Shown: piece after piece, positions 26,162-39,468 of the stretch
Numbering within the stretch: position 1 is the stretch's first letter
Layout: each line of letters begins with the position of its first letter
Origin: Burkholderia pseudomultivorans
GTDB lineage: Bacteria > Pseudomonadota > Gammaproteobacteria > Burkholderiales > Burkholderiaceae
Length of the DNA stretch: 64,000 bases
Direction of reading: 5' to 3'
Assembly: GCF_001718415.1 (NCBI RefSeq)
Contig: NZ_CP013378.1
Span: forward strand, 248,001 to 312,000
Program-made: the position numbers and the translations under genes
Notes under the pieces: model-generated
Database searches by the model: none
Told to the model about the DNA's origin: nothing
Seen by the model: only the letters and a program-made list of their open reading frames with translations

Positions 26162-26314
26162 AATAAATTTATTGCGGATTTCCGGTCGGGTGCGGGTAAA
26201 CGAGGGACGTCGGCGAGGGACGTCGGGGCGCAATCGGCCAGCCGAATGCGGCGCGGGACGCGAAGCGGCCGCCTTCTGCGGCACAATGCCCGCTTTCCGA
26301 TGAGGATTTTGCCG

Positions 26315-27580
26315 ATGTCATTCCGAAGCAGTTTCGCCGCGGCCGTGCTGGGCGCGTCCGTGTTCCTGTCGCCGCTCGCGGCCTCGGCTGCGCCGGCCGG
26401 ATGGGTGGCCGCGTGGGCGACCGCGCTGCAGCCGATTCCCGACCTCGCTTCGCCGCCGCCGCTGTATCGCGCGCCCGACGTGGCCGGGAGGACGGTGCGC
26501 CAGATCGTTTATCCGACGGTGTCCGGGCGGGCGGCGCGGATACGGGTGAGCAATGCCTATGGCCGTGCGCCGCTGGTCGTCGAGGCGGCGAGCCTCGCGC
26601 GCGCCGGCGAAGGCGCGGCGCTCGCGGACGCGGCGGCCGTGCCGGTGCGGTTCGGCGGGCGCGCGTCGGTCACGCTCGCGCCGGGCCAGGAACTGGAAAG
26701 CGATCCGGTCGCGATCGAGGTGTCGGCGGGGCGACCGTACGCGGTCAGTCTCCATATGGGGGCGAACCAGCGGATGACCGTCTGGCACCGCGTGTCGAAC
26801 CAGCTCAATTATGTGTCGACGCCGGGCGATCACGTGAACGATGCCGGCGCCGCTGCGTTCCGCAGCCGTTTTACCCAATATGCGTGGGTGACCGAACTGG
26901 CGGTCGAGGCCGGTTCGGCGCGCGCGAGCGTCGCCGCGATCGGCGATTCGATCACCGACGGGCTGCGCTCGAGCCTGAACCGGAACCGGCGCTGGCCGGA
27001 CGCGCTGGCGCGACGGCTGACGGCGGCGGGGACGGATTCGATCGGCGTCGTGAATCTCGGCATCAGCGGCAACCGTCTGCTCAGCGACTCGCCGTGCTAC
27101 GGGACGTCGCTGGCCTCCCGGTTCGAGCGTGATGCGCTGTCGCGGGCGGGCGTGAAGGCGGCGATCGTGCTGATCGGCATCAACGACATCAATTTTGCCG
27201 CGATGCCGGCGCATGCGGGGCTCGATTGCGACTACCCGCATACGCAGGTCACGGCGGCGTCGCTGATCGACGGCTACCGGCGCCTGATCGAAGCAGCGCA
27301 CCGGCAAGGCGTGAAGGTGTTCGGCGCGACGCTGACGCCGGCCGGGCTGCCGGCGGCGCGCGAGGCGATCCGGCTCGAGGTGAACCGGTGGATCCGGAGT
27401 GGCGGCGGGTTCGACGGCGTGGTCGATTTCGATGCGGTGCTGCGCGATCCGGCTCGCCCGAGCGTACTCCAGCGTCGCTACGACAGCGGCGACGGCATTC
27501 ATCCGAGCGATGCGGGCTACTCGGCGATGGCCGAGGCGGTTCCGGTCGACCGGCTGCAGGCGGTCGCAGCGGGCAAGTAA
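26315..27580 (+). CDS. SGNH/GDSL-family exported hydrolase
   Basis: 421 residues. The signal peptide ([25 protein letters not shown]) is cleaved before A-P-A-G-W, indicating a periplasmic or secreted esterase. SGNH blocks are present: block [11 protein letters not shown] (nucleophile Ser), block II Gly in [10 protein letters not shown], block III GINDIN (Asn) and block [11 protein letters not shown] (Asp-x-x-His). The N-terminal ~200 residues form an extra beta-rich domain typical of the lysophospholipase/rhamnogalacturonan acetylesterase-like subgroup. Start at 26315 because GAGGA lies 8 nt upstream; the ATG at 26300 overlaps that site. It starts about 150 nt from the paaA promoter, divergently, and is followed by a terminator. 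Confidence 0.92.
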   Translation: MSFRSSFAAAVLGASVFLSPLAASAAPAGWVAAWATALQPIPDLASPPPLYRAPDVAGRTVRQIVYPTVSGRAARIRVSNAYGRAPLVVEAASLARAGEGAALADAAAVPVRFGGRASVTLAPGQELESDPVAIEVSAGRPYAVSLHMGANQRMTVWHRVSNQLNYVSTPGDHVNDAGAAAFRSRFTQYAWVTELAVEAGSARASVAAIGDSITDGLRSSLNRNRRWPDALARRLTAAGTDSIGVVNLGISGNRLLSDSPCYGTSLASRFERDALSRAGVKAAIVLIGINDINFAAMPAHAGLDCDYPHTQVTAASLIDGYRRLIEAAHRQGVKVFGATLTPAGLPAAREAIRLEVNRWIRSGGGFDGVVDFDAVLRDPARPSVLQRRYDSGDGIHPSDAGYSAMAEAVPVDRLQAVAAGK

Positions 27581-27627
27581 CGGTGCTCTATATATAGACC
27601 GGCCGTGTCGTATGCCCGACGAGAGCA

Positions 27628-27656
27628 GCCGTGCGCGGCAGCGCACGGCGGCTTTT
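27628..27656 (+). terminator. Terminator of the SGNH hydrolase gene
   Basis: 9-bp perfect stem GCCGTGCGC / GCGCACGGC with a 4-nt loop, followed by GGCTTTTT. It isolates the hydrolase gene from the rrn promoters. Confidence 0.8.
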
Positions 27657-27678
27657 TCAAACTATTTTCACAAAGCGC

Positions 27679-27707
27679 TTGCGTGTTTGGCTGCGGGTGC
27701 CTAGAAT
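27679..27707 (+). promoter_or_regulatory. rrn promoter P1
   Basis: TTGCGT (27679-27684), a 17-nt spacer and TAGAAT (27702-27707), preceded by an AT-rich UP-element-like stretch (27654-27672). Upstream of a second promoter about 175 nt nearer the 16S gene. Confidence 0.65.
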
Positions 27708-27852
27708 CACGCCTCTTTCGCGCTAACGGCAACGCGGTGCGGAAGGGGAAGCGGAGTCGACGGTGTGCTGCAGTGTGGGGGCGCCCTGGCGACGAAGGAA
27801 GAAGAACCCCGCAGTCAGAACCCCGCAGTCGCAACGATGTAGCAAAAAGTAG

Positions 27853-27881
27853 TTGACGCGCTGCGAAACACGGTTCATAAT
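27853..27881 (+). promoter_or_regulatory. rrn promoter P2
   Basis: TTGACG (27853-27858), a 17-nt spacer and CATAAT (27876-27881), with an A-rich upstream tract (AGCAAAAAGTAG). Transcription from about 27888 would give a ~240-nt leader to 16S. Confidence 0.75.
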
Positions 27882-27940
27882 CTCGCTTCTCTGCTGCTGA
27901 AAACGCAGCGCTGCTGGAAGGCCTGATGCCTCTCGCAGAA

Positions 27941-27952
27941 TGCTCTTTAAAA
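27941..27952 (+). promoter_or_regulatory. rrn boxA antitermination site
   Basis: TGCTCTTTAAAA matches the consensus boxA (TGCTCTTTAACA in E. coli), where the Nus factors load to prevent Rho termination in rRNA transcripts. It lies in the leader between P2 and 16S. Confidence 0.8.
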
Positions 27953-28127
27953 ACTAACAGCCGATAAGTGTGGGCGCTTGATGTGAGCGAGACCCGATCC
28001 TCGGATCGGGATAGCAAAAGTATCAAGAGTCTCACACTAAAGTAAGTCAGGTTTATGAAGTAATTCATTGACCTGTCAGCTTTGAGTGAGCGACCGGTTC
28101 GAAAGAACCGAAAACAGTAACAGGTTT

Positions 28128-29660
<1,533 letters not shown>

Positions 29661-29722
29661 CCAGAGCTAGCTCGCCAGGTTGAGCGCTCACGCTTATCGG
29701 CTGTAAATCAAGACAGACTCAG

Positions 29723-29799
29723 GGGTCTGTAGCTCAGTCGGTTAGAGCACCGTCTTGATAAGGCGGGGGTCGTTGGTTCGAATCCAACCAGACCCACCA
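29723..29799 (+). tRNA. tRNA-Ile (anticodon GAT)
   Basis: 77 nt. Acceptor GGGTCTG pairs with CAGACCC, followed by A and an encoded CCA. Anticodon GAT at 29757-29759, with D-loop AGCTCAGTCGGTTAGAGC and T-arm GTTGGTTCGAATCCAAC. Standard first tRNA of the 16S-23S spacer. Confidence 0.97.
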
Positions 29800-29837
29800 A
29801 GTTGTCTGGCGTGAAGAAACCTGGGGCGTCTCTGTAT

Positions 29838-29913
29838 GGGGGCATAGCTCAGCTGGGAGAGCACCTGCTTTGCAAGCAGGGGGTCGTCGGTTCGATCCCG
29901 TCTGCCTCCACCA
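29838..29913 (+). tRNA. tRNA-Ala (anticodon TGC)
   Basis: 76 nt. Acceptor GGGGGCA pairs with TGCCTCC (one G-U pair), followed by A and an encoded CCA. Anticodon TGC at 29871-29873 in the loop TTTGCAA, T-loop TTCGATC. Second tRNA of the rrn spacer. Confidence 0.97.
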
Positions 29914-30205
29914 ATCTTCAATGGGAAGCGTTTGGCTCACACGTAAGTGACGTGTGAGACGAGCATTTGCCATTGGCGATTGAGCCAGTCAGAGTGATGC
30001 AGGCAACTGTATCGGCTGTCGTTCTTTAACAATCTGGAAGAAGTAAGTAATTTGGATAGCGGAAGCGTCTTTGAGATGGACGTGGAAACTATCCGGGTTG
30101 TGATTGTATCGATGTATCTCAAGATGATTCGAACTTCATGTTCGACTCAATTGGAATACGGCACAACGCGAGAACTCAACCTGTAACGAGACAGACTCGT
30201 TATAG

Positions 30206-32955
<2,750 letters not shown>

Positions 32956-33139
32956 ATAACAAGTCTGTCTCGATAGCCGTTAGCGCTTCAGCGCTTACGG
33001 ATATCGAGCGTCGAGTGCGAGGCACTCGACGTACTGCGGTTGAAGTACCGCGTATGTGTGAGATACAACCTCACAACCCAACCAAATTACTGCTTCTTCC
33101 AAGATTGGTTGCGCTGCGAAGCAACGCAACAACCCTCTT

Positions 33140-33255
33140 TGCCTGATGACCATAGCGAGTCGGTCCCACCCCTTCCCATCCCGAACAGGACCGTGAAACG
33201 ACTCCACGCCGATGATAGTGCGGATTCCCGTGTGAAAGTAGGTAATCGTCAGGCT
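33140..33255 (+). rRNA. 5S ribosomal RNA
   Basis: About 116 nt from TGCCTGATGACC to ATCGTCAGGCT; the ends pair. The conserved loops CCCATCCCGAACAGGACCGTGAAAC and CGCCGATGATAGTG are present (described, not all quoted as one motif). It is preceded by a ~185-nt 23S-5S spacer with no tRNA and followed by a terminator. Confidence 0.95.
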
Positions 33256-33266
33256 CCCTAAGCCAG

Positions 33267-33296
33267 AAACCCCCGCCCGACAAGGCGGGGGTTTTT
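33267..33296 (+). terminator. rrn operon terminator
   Basis: AAACCCCCGCC and GGCGGGGGTTT form an 11-bp stem with a 6-nt loop followed by TT, 12 nt beyond the 5S end. Confidence 0.9.
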
Positions 33297-33385
33297 GCAT
33301 TTGTGGCGCGGAAAAGGCGAAAAGATCCGGCGATTCGGCACGACCGTCCCTTTCCTGGTTTTTCATTCTCGCGTTGGTTCACCGT

Positions 33386-33850
33386 TCAAACCATGATCCG
33401 CAAGATCGGAAAAAACCTGCCCGGGATAACGGCCGATTCCTTCTCCCCGATCCTCTGCGCACCGAGCGACAGATAGAACGCTGCCGCATGGGGATCGGCT
33501 TCGATCACGAAACTGGCAATCCCCCGCGCCGCAGCTTCTTGCCGAACCGCTGCCCACAGCGCGCGGCCAATACCCTGGCCCATATGATCCGGGTGAACGA
33601 ACAACCATCCGGGTGTCGGTCGATCGCAATCCATCGCTGCCCTGATCCAAAAGCCGACGATCCGGCCTTCGTATTCGGCGACGTAGCCGATCGAGTCGTC
33701 GATCGTCTCCGGTGTGATCGTGAGATCGGCTTCCCACAAGTCGAGCCATTCGCGCGGATACCCCCAGTGCGCCTTCGACAGGCGAGCCAGCGTCGTCAAC
33801 TGCCCCGCATCCGAGGCGCGGGCGGCACGTACGGTAAATGGTGTGCGCAT
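33386..33850 (-). CDS. GNAT-family N-acetyltransferase
   Basis: 154 residues. Typical single-domain GNAT: acetyl-CoA loop HPDHMGQGIGRALWAAV (about residues 87-103), a preceding GYVAEYEGRIVGFWI strand pair, and the C-terminal ADPHAAAFYLSLGAQRIGEKES motif common to small-molecule acetyltransferases. The ATG follows GGGAGACGAA. It lies 24 nt after the membrane protein gene and is probably co-transcribed with it. First gene after the rrn operon, on the opposite strand. Substrate unknown. Confidence 0.93.
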   Translation of the reverse strand: MRTPFTVRAARASDAGQLTTLARLSKAHWGYPREWLDLWEADLTITPETIDDSIGYVAEYEGRIVGFWIRAAMDCDRPTPGWLFVHPDHMGQGIGRALWAAVRQEAAARGIASFVIEADPHAAAFYLSLGAQRIGEKESAVIPGRFFPILRIMV

Positions 33851-33874
33851 TTCGTCTCCCGTTCGTCGTATCGC

Positions 33875-34492
33875 TCATGAGCCGCGGCCGACTTTCGTTT
33901 TCGACCGCAGTCGATGTCGTCCCGCGACCATCACCACGCAGATGCCGATCGACGCCAGGACATTGACGATCGGGTAAAACGCGACCGCGACACTCCAGCT
34001 CCGCAGTGCCAGCAACGCCAGCGCGTATTTGACGATGCAGAGCGCGAAGTAGCCGAGACTTTCGCTCCACGGATCGCGGATCGTCTTGTGAACGGTCGGG
34101 CCGAGGCCTGCGAGTTCGATCAGCGTGACGACGCAGATCGACAGCGTCGGCTCGGCGGTGAGCATCCAGAGCGGAATGGCCGACAGCGCGCAGCAGAGGA
34201 ACAACCAGTCGGTGCGGGTCCAGCCGCGTTCGCCGCGAAAAATGCTGGCTACGAAGGTCAGCACACAGGTGACGGCGATCGCCGCCGTGCACCACGCCGA
34301 CGGCCCGGCGCCCGCCACGAACTGGTCGGCAGCGGCAATGACCGTGACCACCGACCAGACGAGCCACGTGAACAGATGCGGGCGAACGGTGCGCCGGTAG
34401 ATCGCGAGCCCGTACGGAATCGCCGCCAGCAGGGACACGGCGGATCCGGCAATGCCAAAGAGCGAAGCGGCACACGGATCGACATTCACCAT
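33875..34492 (-). CDS. Multi-pass inner-membrane protein of unknown function
   Basis: About 205 residues from the ATG at 34492 (GAGG eight nt upstream); an ATG at 34510 in the same frame is an alternative. About six or seven hydrophobic helices are seen, including LFGIAGSAVSLLAAIPYGLAIYRRTVRPHLFTWLVWS and the later VTLIELAGLGPTVHKTIRDPWSESLGYF. The paired P-y-g-x-x-i-y and P-t-v-h-k-t-i motifs after helices resemble PQ-loop transporters (SWEET-like repeats), but the match is loose. Conserved W-S-E-S and T-W-L-V-W-S are notable. Likely co-transcribed with the downstream GNAT gene. Confidence 0.7.
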   Translation of the reverse strand: MVNVDPCAASLFGIAGSAVSLLAAIPYGLAIYRRTVRPHLFTWLVWSVVTVIAAADQFVAGAGPSAWCTAAIAVTCVLTFVASIFRGERGWTRTDWLFLCCALSAIPLWMLTAEPTLSICVVTLIELAGLGPTVHKTIRDPWSESLGYFALCIVKYALALLALRSWSVAVAFYPIVNVLASIGICVVMVAGRHRLRSKTKVGRGS

Positions 34493-34872
34493 CGAAGCGA
34501 CCTCGTTCATCCGTCGTACGGATCGACCAGTATGTGGTCGGCCGGAGCGGGGCGCAACATCGCGTGCACGCCGCATCGCTGCGCGGTGCGTGACAGCGCG
34601 CACATCCGCATACACGTGCGAACGGCACGCCTGGCGCATGCCGACAGGAAAACCCACTGCATGTTGGCCGGATGTATAGAAATAACCTCTTCAATGAGAA
34701 GAAAAACTGTTCTTTCAAATCCCCTTTTGATGACCGACAGTTGGACAACCGGACGACTGCAGCGATTCACGGCGGTCACGAACCTCGATCGTGTCCGCCG
34801 GCGCATTTTCGTCGGGTCGATTTCAGGCGGACAACAACGTAGAAGCGCCTGGTCGCCACAACGGAGTGTCGA
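34493..34872. other. Intergenic region upstream of the aldehyde dehydrogenase
   Basis: 380 nt (362 if the membrane protein starts at 34510) between divergent genes, with no supported gene. An AT-richer core at 34660-34735 (GTATAGAAATAACC, GAAAAACTGTTCTTTC) likely holds both promoters. The near-palindrome CTCTTCAATGAGAAG at about 34688 could be a regulator site, unproven. Confidence 0.4.
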
Positions 34873-36378
34873 ATGAACCCAACTTCAGCAGAAACCTATC
34901 AGCACGCGGACTGGAGACGACTCGCGGCGCAGGTGACTCCCGGAACGCTCGCACATATCGATGGACGCAACGTGCCGGCCCGTAGCGGCCAGACCTTTGC
35001 CGCGATCAATCCGGCCACCGAGGCCGTCATCGCGGAAGTCGCGTCGTGCGACGCGGCGGATGTTGACGCCGCTGTGCGCGCCGCCCGCCGCGCATTCGAG
35101 TCGGGCGTCTGGTCGCGCTGCGCGCCGGCCGAACGCAAGCGCGTGCTTTGCCGGCTCGGTGAACTCATCGCATCGCATGGCGCAGAGCTCGCACTGCTCG
35201 ATTCGCTCAACATGGGCAAGCGCGTCGCGGACGCGTTCAGCATCGACGTGCCGGCCGCAGGCGGTTTGTTCGCATGGTACGGCGAGGCGGTGGACAAGCT
35301 GAACGGAGAAGTGGCGTCCACCGATCCGGGCAATCTCGCGATCGTCACGCGCGAGCCGCTCGGCGTCGTCGGTGCCGTCGTGCCGTGGAATTTCCCGCTC
35401 GACATGGTCGCGTGGAAAGTCGCGCCGGCGCTCGCGGCCGGTAACAGCGTCGTGCTGAAACCCGCCGAGCAATCGCCGCTGTCCGCGCTGCGTCTCGCGG
35501 AACTGGCGCTCGAAGCGGGCCTGCCGCCCGGCGTGCTGAACGTCGTGCCCGGCTACGGCGAGACGGCAGGGCGCGCGCTCGGCCTGCATCCCGACGTGGA
35601 CGTCCTCGCGTTCACGGGCTCGACGGCGGTCGGCAAGAAGTTTCTCGAATACGCAGCGCAATCGAACATGAAGCAGGTATGGCTCGAGTGCGGCGGCAAG
35701 AGTCCGAATCTGGTCTTCGACGATACCGACGATCTCGACCTCGCGGCGCGCAAGGCCTGCTTCGGGATCTTCTTCAACCAGGGCGAGGTGTGCTCGGCGA
35801 ATTCGCGGCTGCTGGTGCAACGCTCGATCCACGACGCGTTCGTCGACCGGCTGATCGCTCATGCGGGCGCTTTCATGCCGGGCGATCCGCTCGACCCCGG
35901 GAGCGGCATGGGGGCGATCGTCGACGAGCATCAGCATCGCCGCGTGCGGGACTGGATCGAACGCGGCCGGGCGGGCGCGACGCTCGCGGTCGGCGGCGGC
36001 GCACCGCGCATCGACGGCAAAGGCTACTTCATCGAGCCGACCATCTTCATCGACGTGCAACCCGACCACCCGATCGCACGCGAGGAAATCTTCGGCCCCG
36101 TGCTGTCGGTGATGTCGTTCGATACCGAGGACGAGGCCGTGCGGCTGGCCAACGATTCGATTTATGGTCTGGCCGCATCGGTGTGGACCGGCAGCCTGTC
36201 GCGCGCACATCGCGTGTCGGGCCGCCTGCGCGCCGGCACGGTGTCCGTCAATACGGTCGATGCGCTGAGCGCGCAGACGCCGTTCGGCGGCTTCCGCCAG
36301 TCCGGGTTCGGCCGCGACCTGTCGTTGCACGCGATCGACAAGTACACGGGGCTCAAGACGACCTGGATCAGCTACTGA
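34873..36378 (+). CDS. NAD(P)-dependent aldehyde dehydrogenase (PuuC/KauB-like)
   Basis: 501 residues. The ALDH fold has the catalytic Glu in LECGGKSP (about 271) and nucleophile Cys in NQGEVCSANSR (about 306), with the VVPWNFPLDM cofactor site and the C-terminal TPFGGFRQSGFGRDLSLHA. The NQGEVCSA and SGFGRD signatures resemble gamma-glutamyl-gamma-aminobutyraldehyde / 4-guanidinobutyraldehyde dehydrogenases. It is followed 100 nt later by an omega-aminotransferase, the usual partner in polyamine or agmatine catabolism (amine to aldehyde to acid). Starts at the ATG after CGGAG. Confidence 0.93.
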   Translation: MNPTSAETYQHADWRRLAAQVTPGTLAHIDGRNVPARSGQTFAAINPATEAVIAEVASCDAADVDAAVRAARRAFESGVWSRCAPAERKRVLCRLGELIASHGAELALLDSLNMGKRVADAFSIDVPAAGGLFAWYGEAVDKLNGEVASTDPGNLAIVTREPLGVVGAVVPWNFPLDMVAWKVAPALAAGNSVVLKPAEQSPLSALRLAELALEAGLPPGVLNVVPGYGETAGRALGLHPDVDVLAFTGSTAVGKKFLEYAAQSNMKQVWLECGGKSPNLVFDDTDDLDLAARKACFGIFFNQGEVCSANSRLLVQRSIHDAFVDRLIAHAGAFMPGDPLDPGSGMGAIVDEHQHRRVRDWIERGRAGATLAVGGGAPRIDGKGYFIEPTIFIDVQPDHPIAREEIFGPVLSVMSFDTEDEAVRLANDSIYGLAASVWTGSLSRAHRVSGRLRAGTVSVNTVDALSAQTPFGGFRQSGFGRDLSLHAIDKYTGLKTTWISY

Positions 36379-36478
36379 TCCGATGCGACATGCTGTGCCG
36401 CGTCGTCCGGCGACGGCAGACCGCAGTGCCGGGCAGCGCACCTCTTTCTACCTGAAAAAACGTACCGGAGACTCGCAC

Positions 36479-37870
36479 ATGAATGCGCCCAACTTTCCGC
36501 ACCGCACGACACAGGACTACCAACGCAGCGACGCTGCGCATCATCTTCATGCGTTCGTCGACCAGAAGGCGCTGAACGAGGAAGGCGCGCGCGTGATGGT
36601 GCGCGGCGAAGGCGTCTATCTGTGGGACAACGACGGCAACCGCTATCTCGACGGCATGTCGGGGCTGTGGTGCACCAACGTCGGCTACGGGCGCCCGGAA
36701 CTGATCGACGCCGCCGCGCGGCAGATGAAGGAACTGTCTTACTACAACATGTTCTTTCATACGACGCATCCGTCGGTGATCGAGCTGTCGGAGCGACTGT
36801 TCGCGCTGCTGGGCAATCGCTTCAGCCACGTCGTCTATACCAATTCGGGATCCGAATCGAACGAGGTGCTGATCCGCACCGTGCGGCGCTTCTGGGACGT
36901 GATGGGCAAGCCGCAGAAGAAGGTGCTGATCGGCCGCGTGAACGGCTATCACGGGTCGACGGTCGGCAGCGCATCGCTCGGCGGCATGACGTTCATGCAT
37001 GAAATGGGCGACCTGCCGATTCCGAACGTCGCGCACGTCGACGAGCCGTACTGGTACGCGAACGGCGGCGACCTGAGCCCCGAGGCCTTCGGCAGGCAGG
37101 CCGCGCTGTCGCTCGAACGCAAGATCCTCGAACTCGGCGCCGACCGCGTGGCCGCATTCGTCGCCGAGCCGTTCCAGGGCGCGGGCGGGATGATCTTCCC
37201 GCCGGACGGCTACTGGCAGGAGATCGAGCGCATCTGCCGTCAGTACGACGTGCTGCTGTGCGCGGACGAAGTGATCGGCGGCTTCGGCCGTACCGGCGAA
37301 TGGTTCGCGCACCGGCATTTCGGTTTCGAGCCCGACCTGATCTGCATGGCGAAGGGACTGACGTCGGGCTATGTGCCGATGGGTGGGCTGATCATGAGCC
37401 GGCGCGTCGGCGAGGCGCTGGTCGACCAGGGCGGCGTCTATGCGCACGGGCTGACCTACTCGGGGCATCCGGTCGCGGCCGCCGTCGCACTGGCGAACCT
37501 CGACGTACTCGAACGCGAAGGTCTCGTCGAGCGGACCCGGACCGATACGGGCCCGTATCTGCAGAAGGCGCTGCGCGATGCGTTCGACGGCCATCCGCTG
37601 GTCGGCGAGATTCAGGGCGCGGGCATGGTCGGTGCGATCCAGTTCGCGAAGGACAAAGCGACGCGCGAGCGCTTTGCAAACGAGGCCGACCTGACCTGGC
37701 ACAGCCGGACCGTCGGGTTCGAACTCGGCGCGATCGTGCGCTCGACGAACGGTCGCCTGATCGTTGCGCCGCCGCTCGTGATCGATCATGCGCAGATCGA
37801 CGAACTGGTCGGCACGATGCGCAAGGCCGTGGACGCGACCGCGCGCGAGGTGCTCGGCATCGCCTGCTGA
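36479..37870 (+). CDS. Class III omega-aminotransferase (putrescine/diamine type)
   Basis: 463 residues. PLP-dependent, fold type I: the active-site lysine is in CMAKGLTSGYVPMGG (about 291), with CADEVIGGFGRTGEWF before it and NSGSESNEVLIRTVRRFW binding the cofactor phosphate. The N-terminal HHLHAFVDQKALNEEGARVMVRGEGVYLWD is typical of the SpuC/putrescine-pyruvate subgroup. Likely transfers the amino group of a diamine, or another omega-amino compound, to pyruvate, producing an aldehyde for the upstream dehydrogenase. The ATG at 36479 is preceded by CGGAGAC. Followed by a hairpin and then an NCS1 transporter. Confidence 0.94.
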   Translation: MNAPNFPHRTTQDYQRSDAAHHLHAFVDQKALNEEGARVMVRGEGVYLWDNDGNRYLDGMSGLWCTNVGYGRPELIDAAARQMKELSYYNMFFHTTHPSVIELSERLFALLGNRFSHVVYTNSGSESNEVLIRTVRRFWDVMGKPQKKVLIGRVNGYHGSTVGSASLGGMTFMHEMGDLPIPNVAHVDEPYWYANGGDLSPEAFGRQAALSLERKILELGADRVAAFVAEPFQGAGGMIFPPDGYWQEIERICRQYDVLLCADEVIGGFGRTGEWFAHRHFGFEPDLICMAKGLTSGYVPMGGLIMSRRVGEALVDQGGVYAHGLTYSGHPVAAAVALANLDVLEREGLVERTRTDTGPYLQKALRDAFDGHPLVGEIQGAGMVGAIQFAKDKATRERFANEADLTWHSRTVGFELGAIVRSTNGRLIVAPPLVIDHAQIDELVGTMRKAVDATAREVLGIAC

Positions 37871-37891
37871 CGGGCCTGCGTGGCGGCAGGC

Positions 37892-37920
37892 ATCGCTCCG
37901 GACCGCTCGTCCGGAGCGAT
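37892..37920. other. Intercistronic hairpin
   Basis: Perfect 11-bp stem ATCGCTCCGGA / TCCGGAGCGAT with a 7-nt loop, 20 nt beyond the aminotransferase stop. No T-run follows, so it may stabilise the upstream mRNA 3' end or attenuate transcription into the NCS1 gene. Confidence 0.6.
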
Positions 37921-38037
37921 GGTCCGATGCCCGGGCCGCGTGCCGAACGTGTCGTGATCCCGCCACGGCAATCGCACCTGTGCCGATGTCACAAATTTAA
38001 TCAGGAATACATATCTAAACAGAAATCAGGAGACGCA

Positions 38038-39435
38038 ATGAGTCAACGCGAGTCCATCGCTCATCTCGAAGAAAGCACCATCCAGCCGATCCCGCTGACT
38101 GAGCGGCACGGCAGCGCGAAGGATCTCTTCACGATCTGGTTCGGCTCGAACATCATGATGCTGACGATCGTCACGGGATCGCTGGCGACGACGGTGTTCA
38201 GGCAGCCGTTCTGGTGGGCGGCCCTTGCGATCCTCGTCGGCAGCCTGATCGGCGCGGTCTTCATGGCGCTGCACTCCGCACAAGGGCCGCAGCTCGGCGT
38301 GCCGCAGATGATCCAGACCCGCGGGCAGTTCGGCTCGTTCGGCGCGTTGCTCGTGGTCGGGCTGGTCGTCGTCATGTACGTCGGCTTCTTCGCGTCGAAC
38401 TGCGTGTTCGGCGGGCAGGCGCTGCATAGCCTCAGCGCCGACATCCCGCTCGACGCGGGCGTCGTTGCGATCGGCCTGATCAGCCTGCTCGGATCGATCT
38501 ACGGATACAAGCTGATCCACGCGTATGCGCGGCTGCTGAGCTGGTGTTCGGGCACGGTGCTCGTGCTGGCCTTCGTGTGGATCATCTTCGTGCACGGCCT
38601 GCCGGGCGATACGTTCTCGAAGCACGCACTGAACCTGTCCGGCTTTCTCGGCGCGATGTCGGTCGCCGCGCTCTGGCAGATCGCATATGCGCCGTACGTG
38701 TCCGACTATTCGCGCTACCTGCCGCCCGATACGGGGCCGCGCACCGCGTTCTGGTCGAGCTACTGGGGCTGCGTGCTCGGCTCGTTCTTCCCGATGCTGC
38801 TCGGCTGCCTCGTCGGCCTTGCCACGCCCGACGGCAACGTGGTCAGCGGCCTCACGGGCCTCACGCAGGGGATCAGCGTGCTCGTGATCGTCGTGCTGTC
38901 GTTCGGTATCGCGGCCAGCAATGCAATGGAGCTGTACTGCGGTGCGCTGTCGAGCATCACCGTGCTGCAGACGCTTTTTCCGTCATGGTCGGGCAAGGCC
39001 CGCTCGCGCGCGATCACAGCGATCGTCCTGTGCGCCGTTGCGCTCGCGATTGCGCTGTTCGGGCAGGACAACTTCCTGGCCGGCTACACGAACTTCATCC
39101 TGCTGCTGCTGTACGTGCTCGTGCCGTGGACCGCGATCAACCTCGTCGACTATTACCTCGTCTGCCACGGCGAGTACGACGTCGATTCGTTCTTCCGGCA
39201 GGACGGCGGCATCTACGGGCGCTTCAACACGATCGCCGTCGGCTCGTATTTCATCGGCATCGTCGCGCAGGCGCCGTTCATGGCGACCGATCTCTATACG
39301 GGAGAACTGGCGGCCCGGCTCGGCGGGGCGGACATCTCGTGGATCGTCGGGCTGTCGCTGACATCGGTCGTCTACTACGTCGGCTGCAAGCTGTTTTCGC
39401 GGCCGCTGCACGGCGTCGCCGGGGTGTCCCGCTGA
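38038..39435 (+). CDS. NCS1-family nucleobase/amine permease
   Basis: 465 residues, about twelve membrane helices. Nucleobase:cation symporter-1 landmarks are present: SNIMMLTIVTGSLATTVF in helix 1 and IAYAPYVSDYSRYLPPDTGPRTAFWSSYWG around helices 6-7. It imports a nucleobase-like or cationic nitrogen compound with proton or sodium. The ATG at 38038 follows AGGAGACGCA. It is 167 nt downstream of the aminotransferase and in the same direction, so it may be the uptake system of that catabolic set. It shares the YAPYVSDYSRYLP block with the second NCS1 gene at 55537. Confidence 0.92.
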   Translation: MSQRESIAHLEESTIQPIPLTERHGSAKDLFTIWFGSNIMMLTIVTGSLATTVFRQPFWWAALAILVGSLIGAVFMALHSAQGPQLGVPQMIQTRGQFGSFGALLVVGLVVVMYVGFFASNCVFGGQALHSLSADIPLDAGVVAIGLISLLGSIYGYKLIHAYARLLSWCSGTVLVLAFVWIIFVHGLPGDTFSKHALNLSGFLGAMSVAALWQIAYAPYVSDYSRYLPPDTGPRTAFWSSYWGCVLGSFFPMLLGCLVGLATPDGNVVSGLTGLTQGISVLVIVVLSFGIAASNAMELYCGALSSITVLQTLFPSWSGKARSRAITAIVLCAVALAIALFGQDNFLAGYTNFILLLLYVLVPWTAINLVDYYLVCHGEYDVDSFFRQDGGIYGRFNTIAVGSYFIGIVAQAPFMATDLYTGELAARLGGADISWIVGLSLTSVVYYVGCKLFSRPLHGVAGVSR

Positions 39436-39468
39436 CGGCGGGGAGGGCAGCTGCGCGCTGCCCGTCGC

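Noticed and set aside
25144..26286. Alternative long frame over the paaA region extending beyond 26,150
   Set aside because: It crosses the paaA promoter and operator and has no family similarity; paaA in the other frame is clear.
27605..27856. 83-residue frame upstream of the rrn promoters
   Set aside because: It starts at a GTG/ATG without a ribosome site and runs through a terminator and both rrn promoters.
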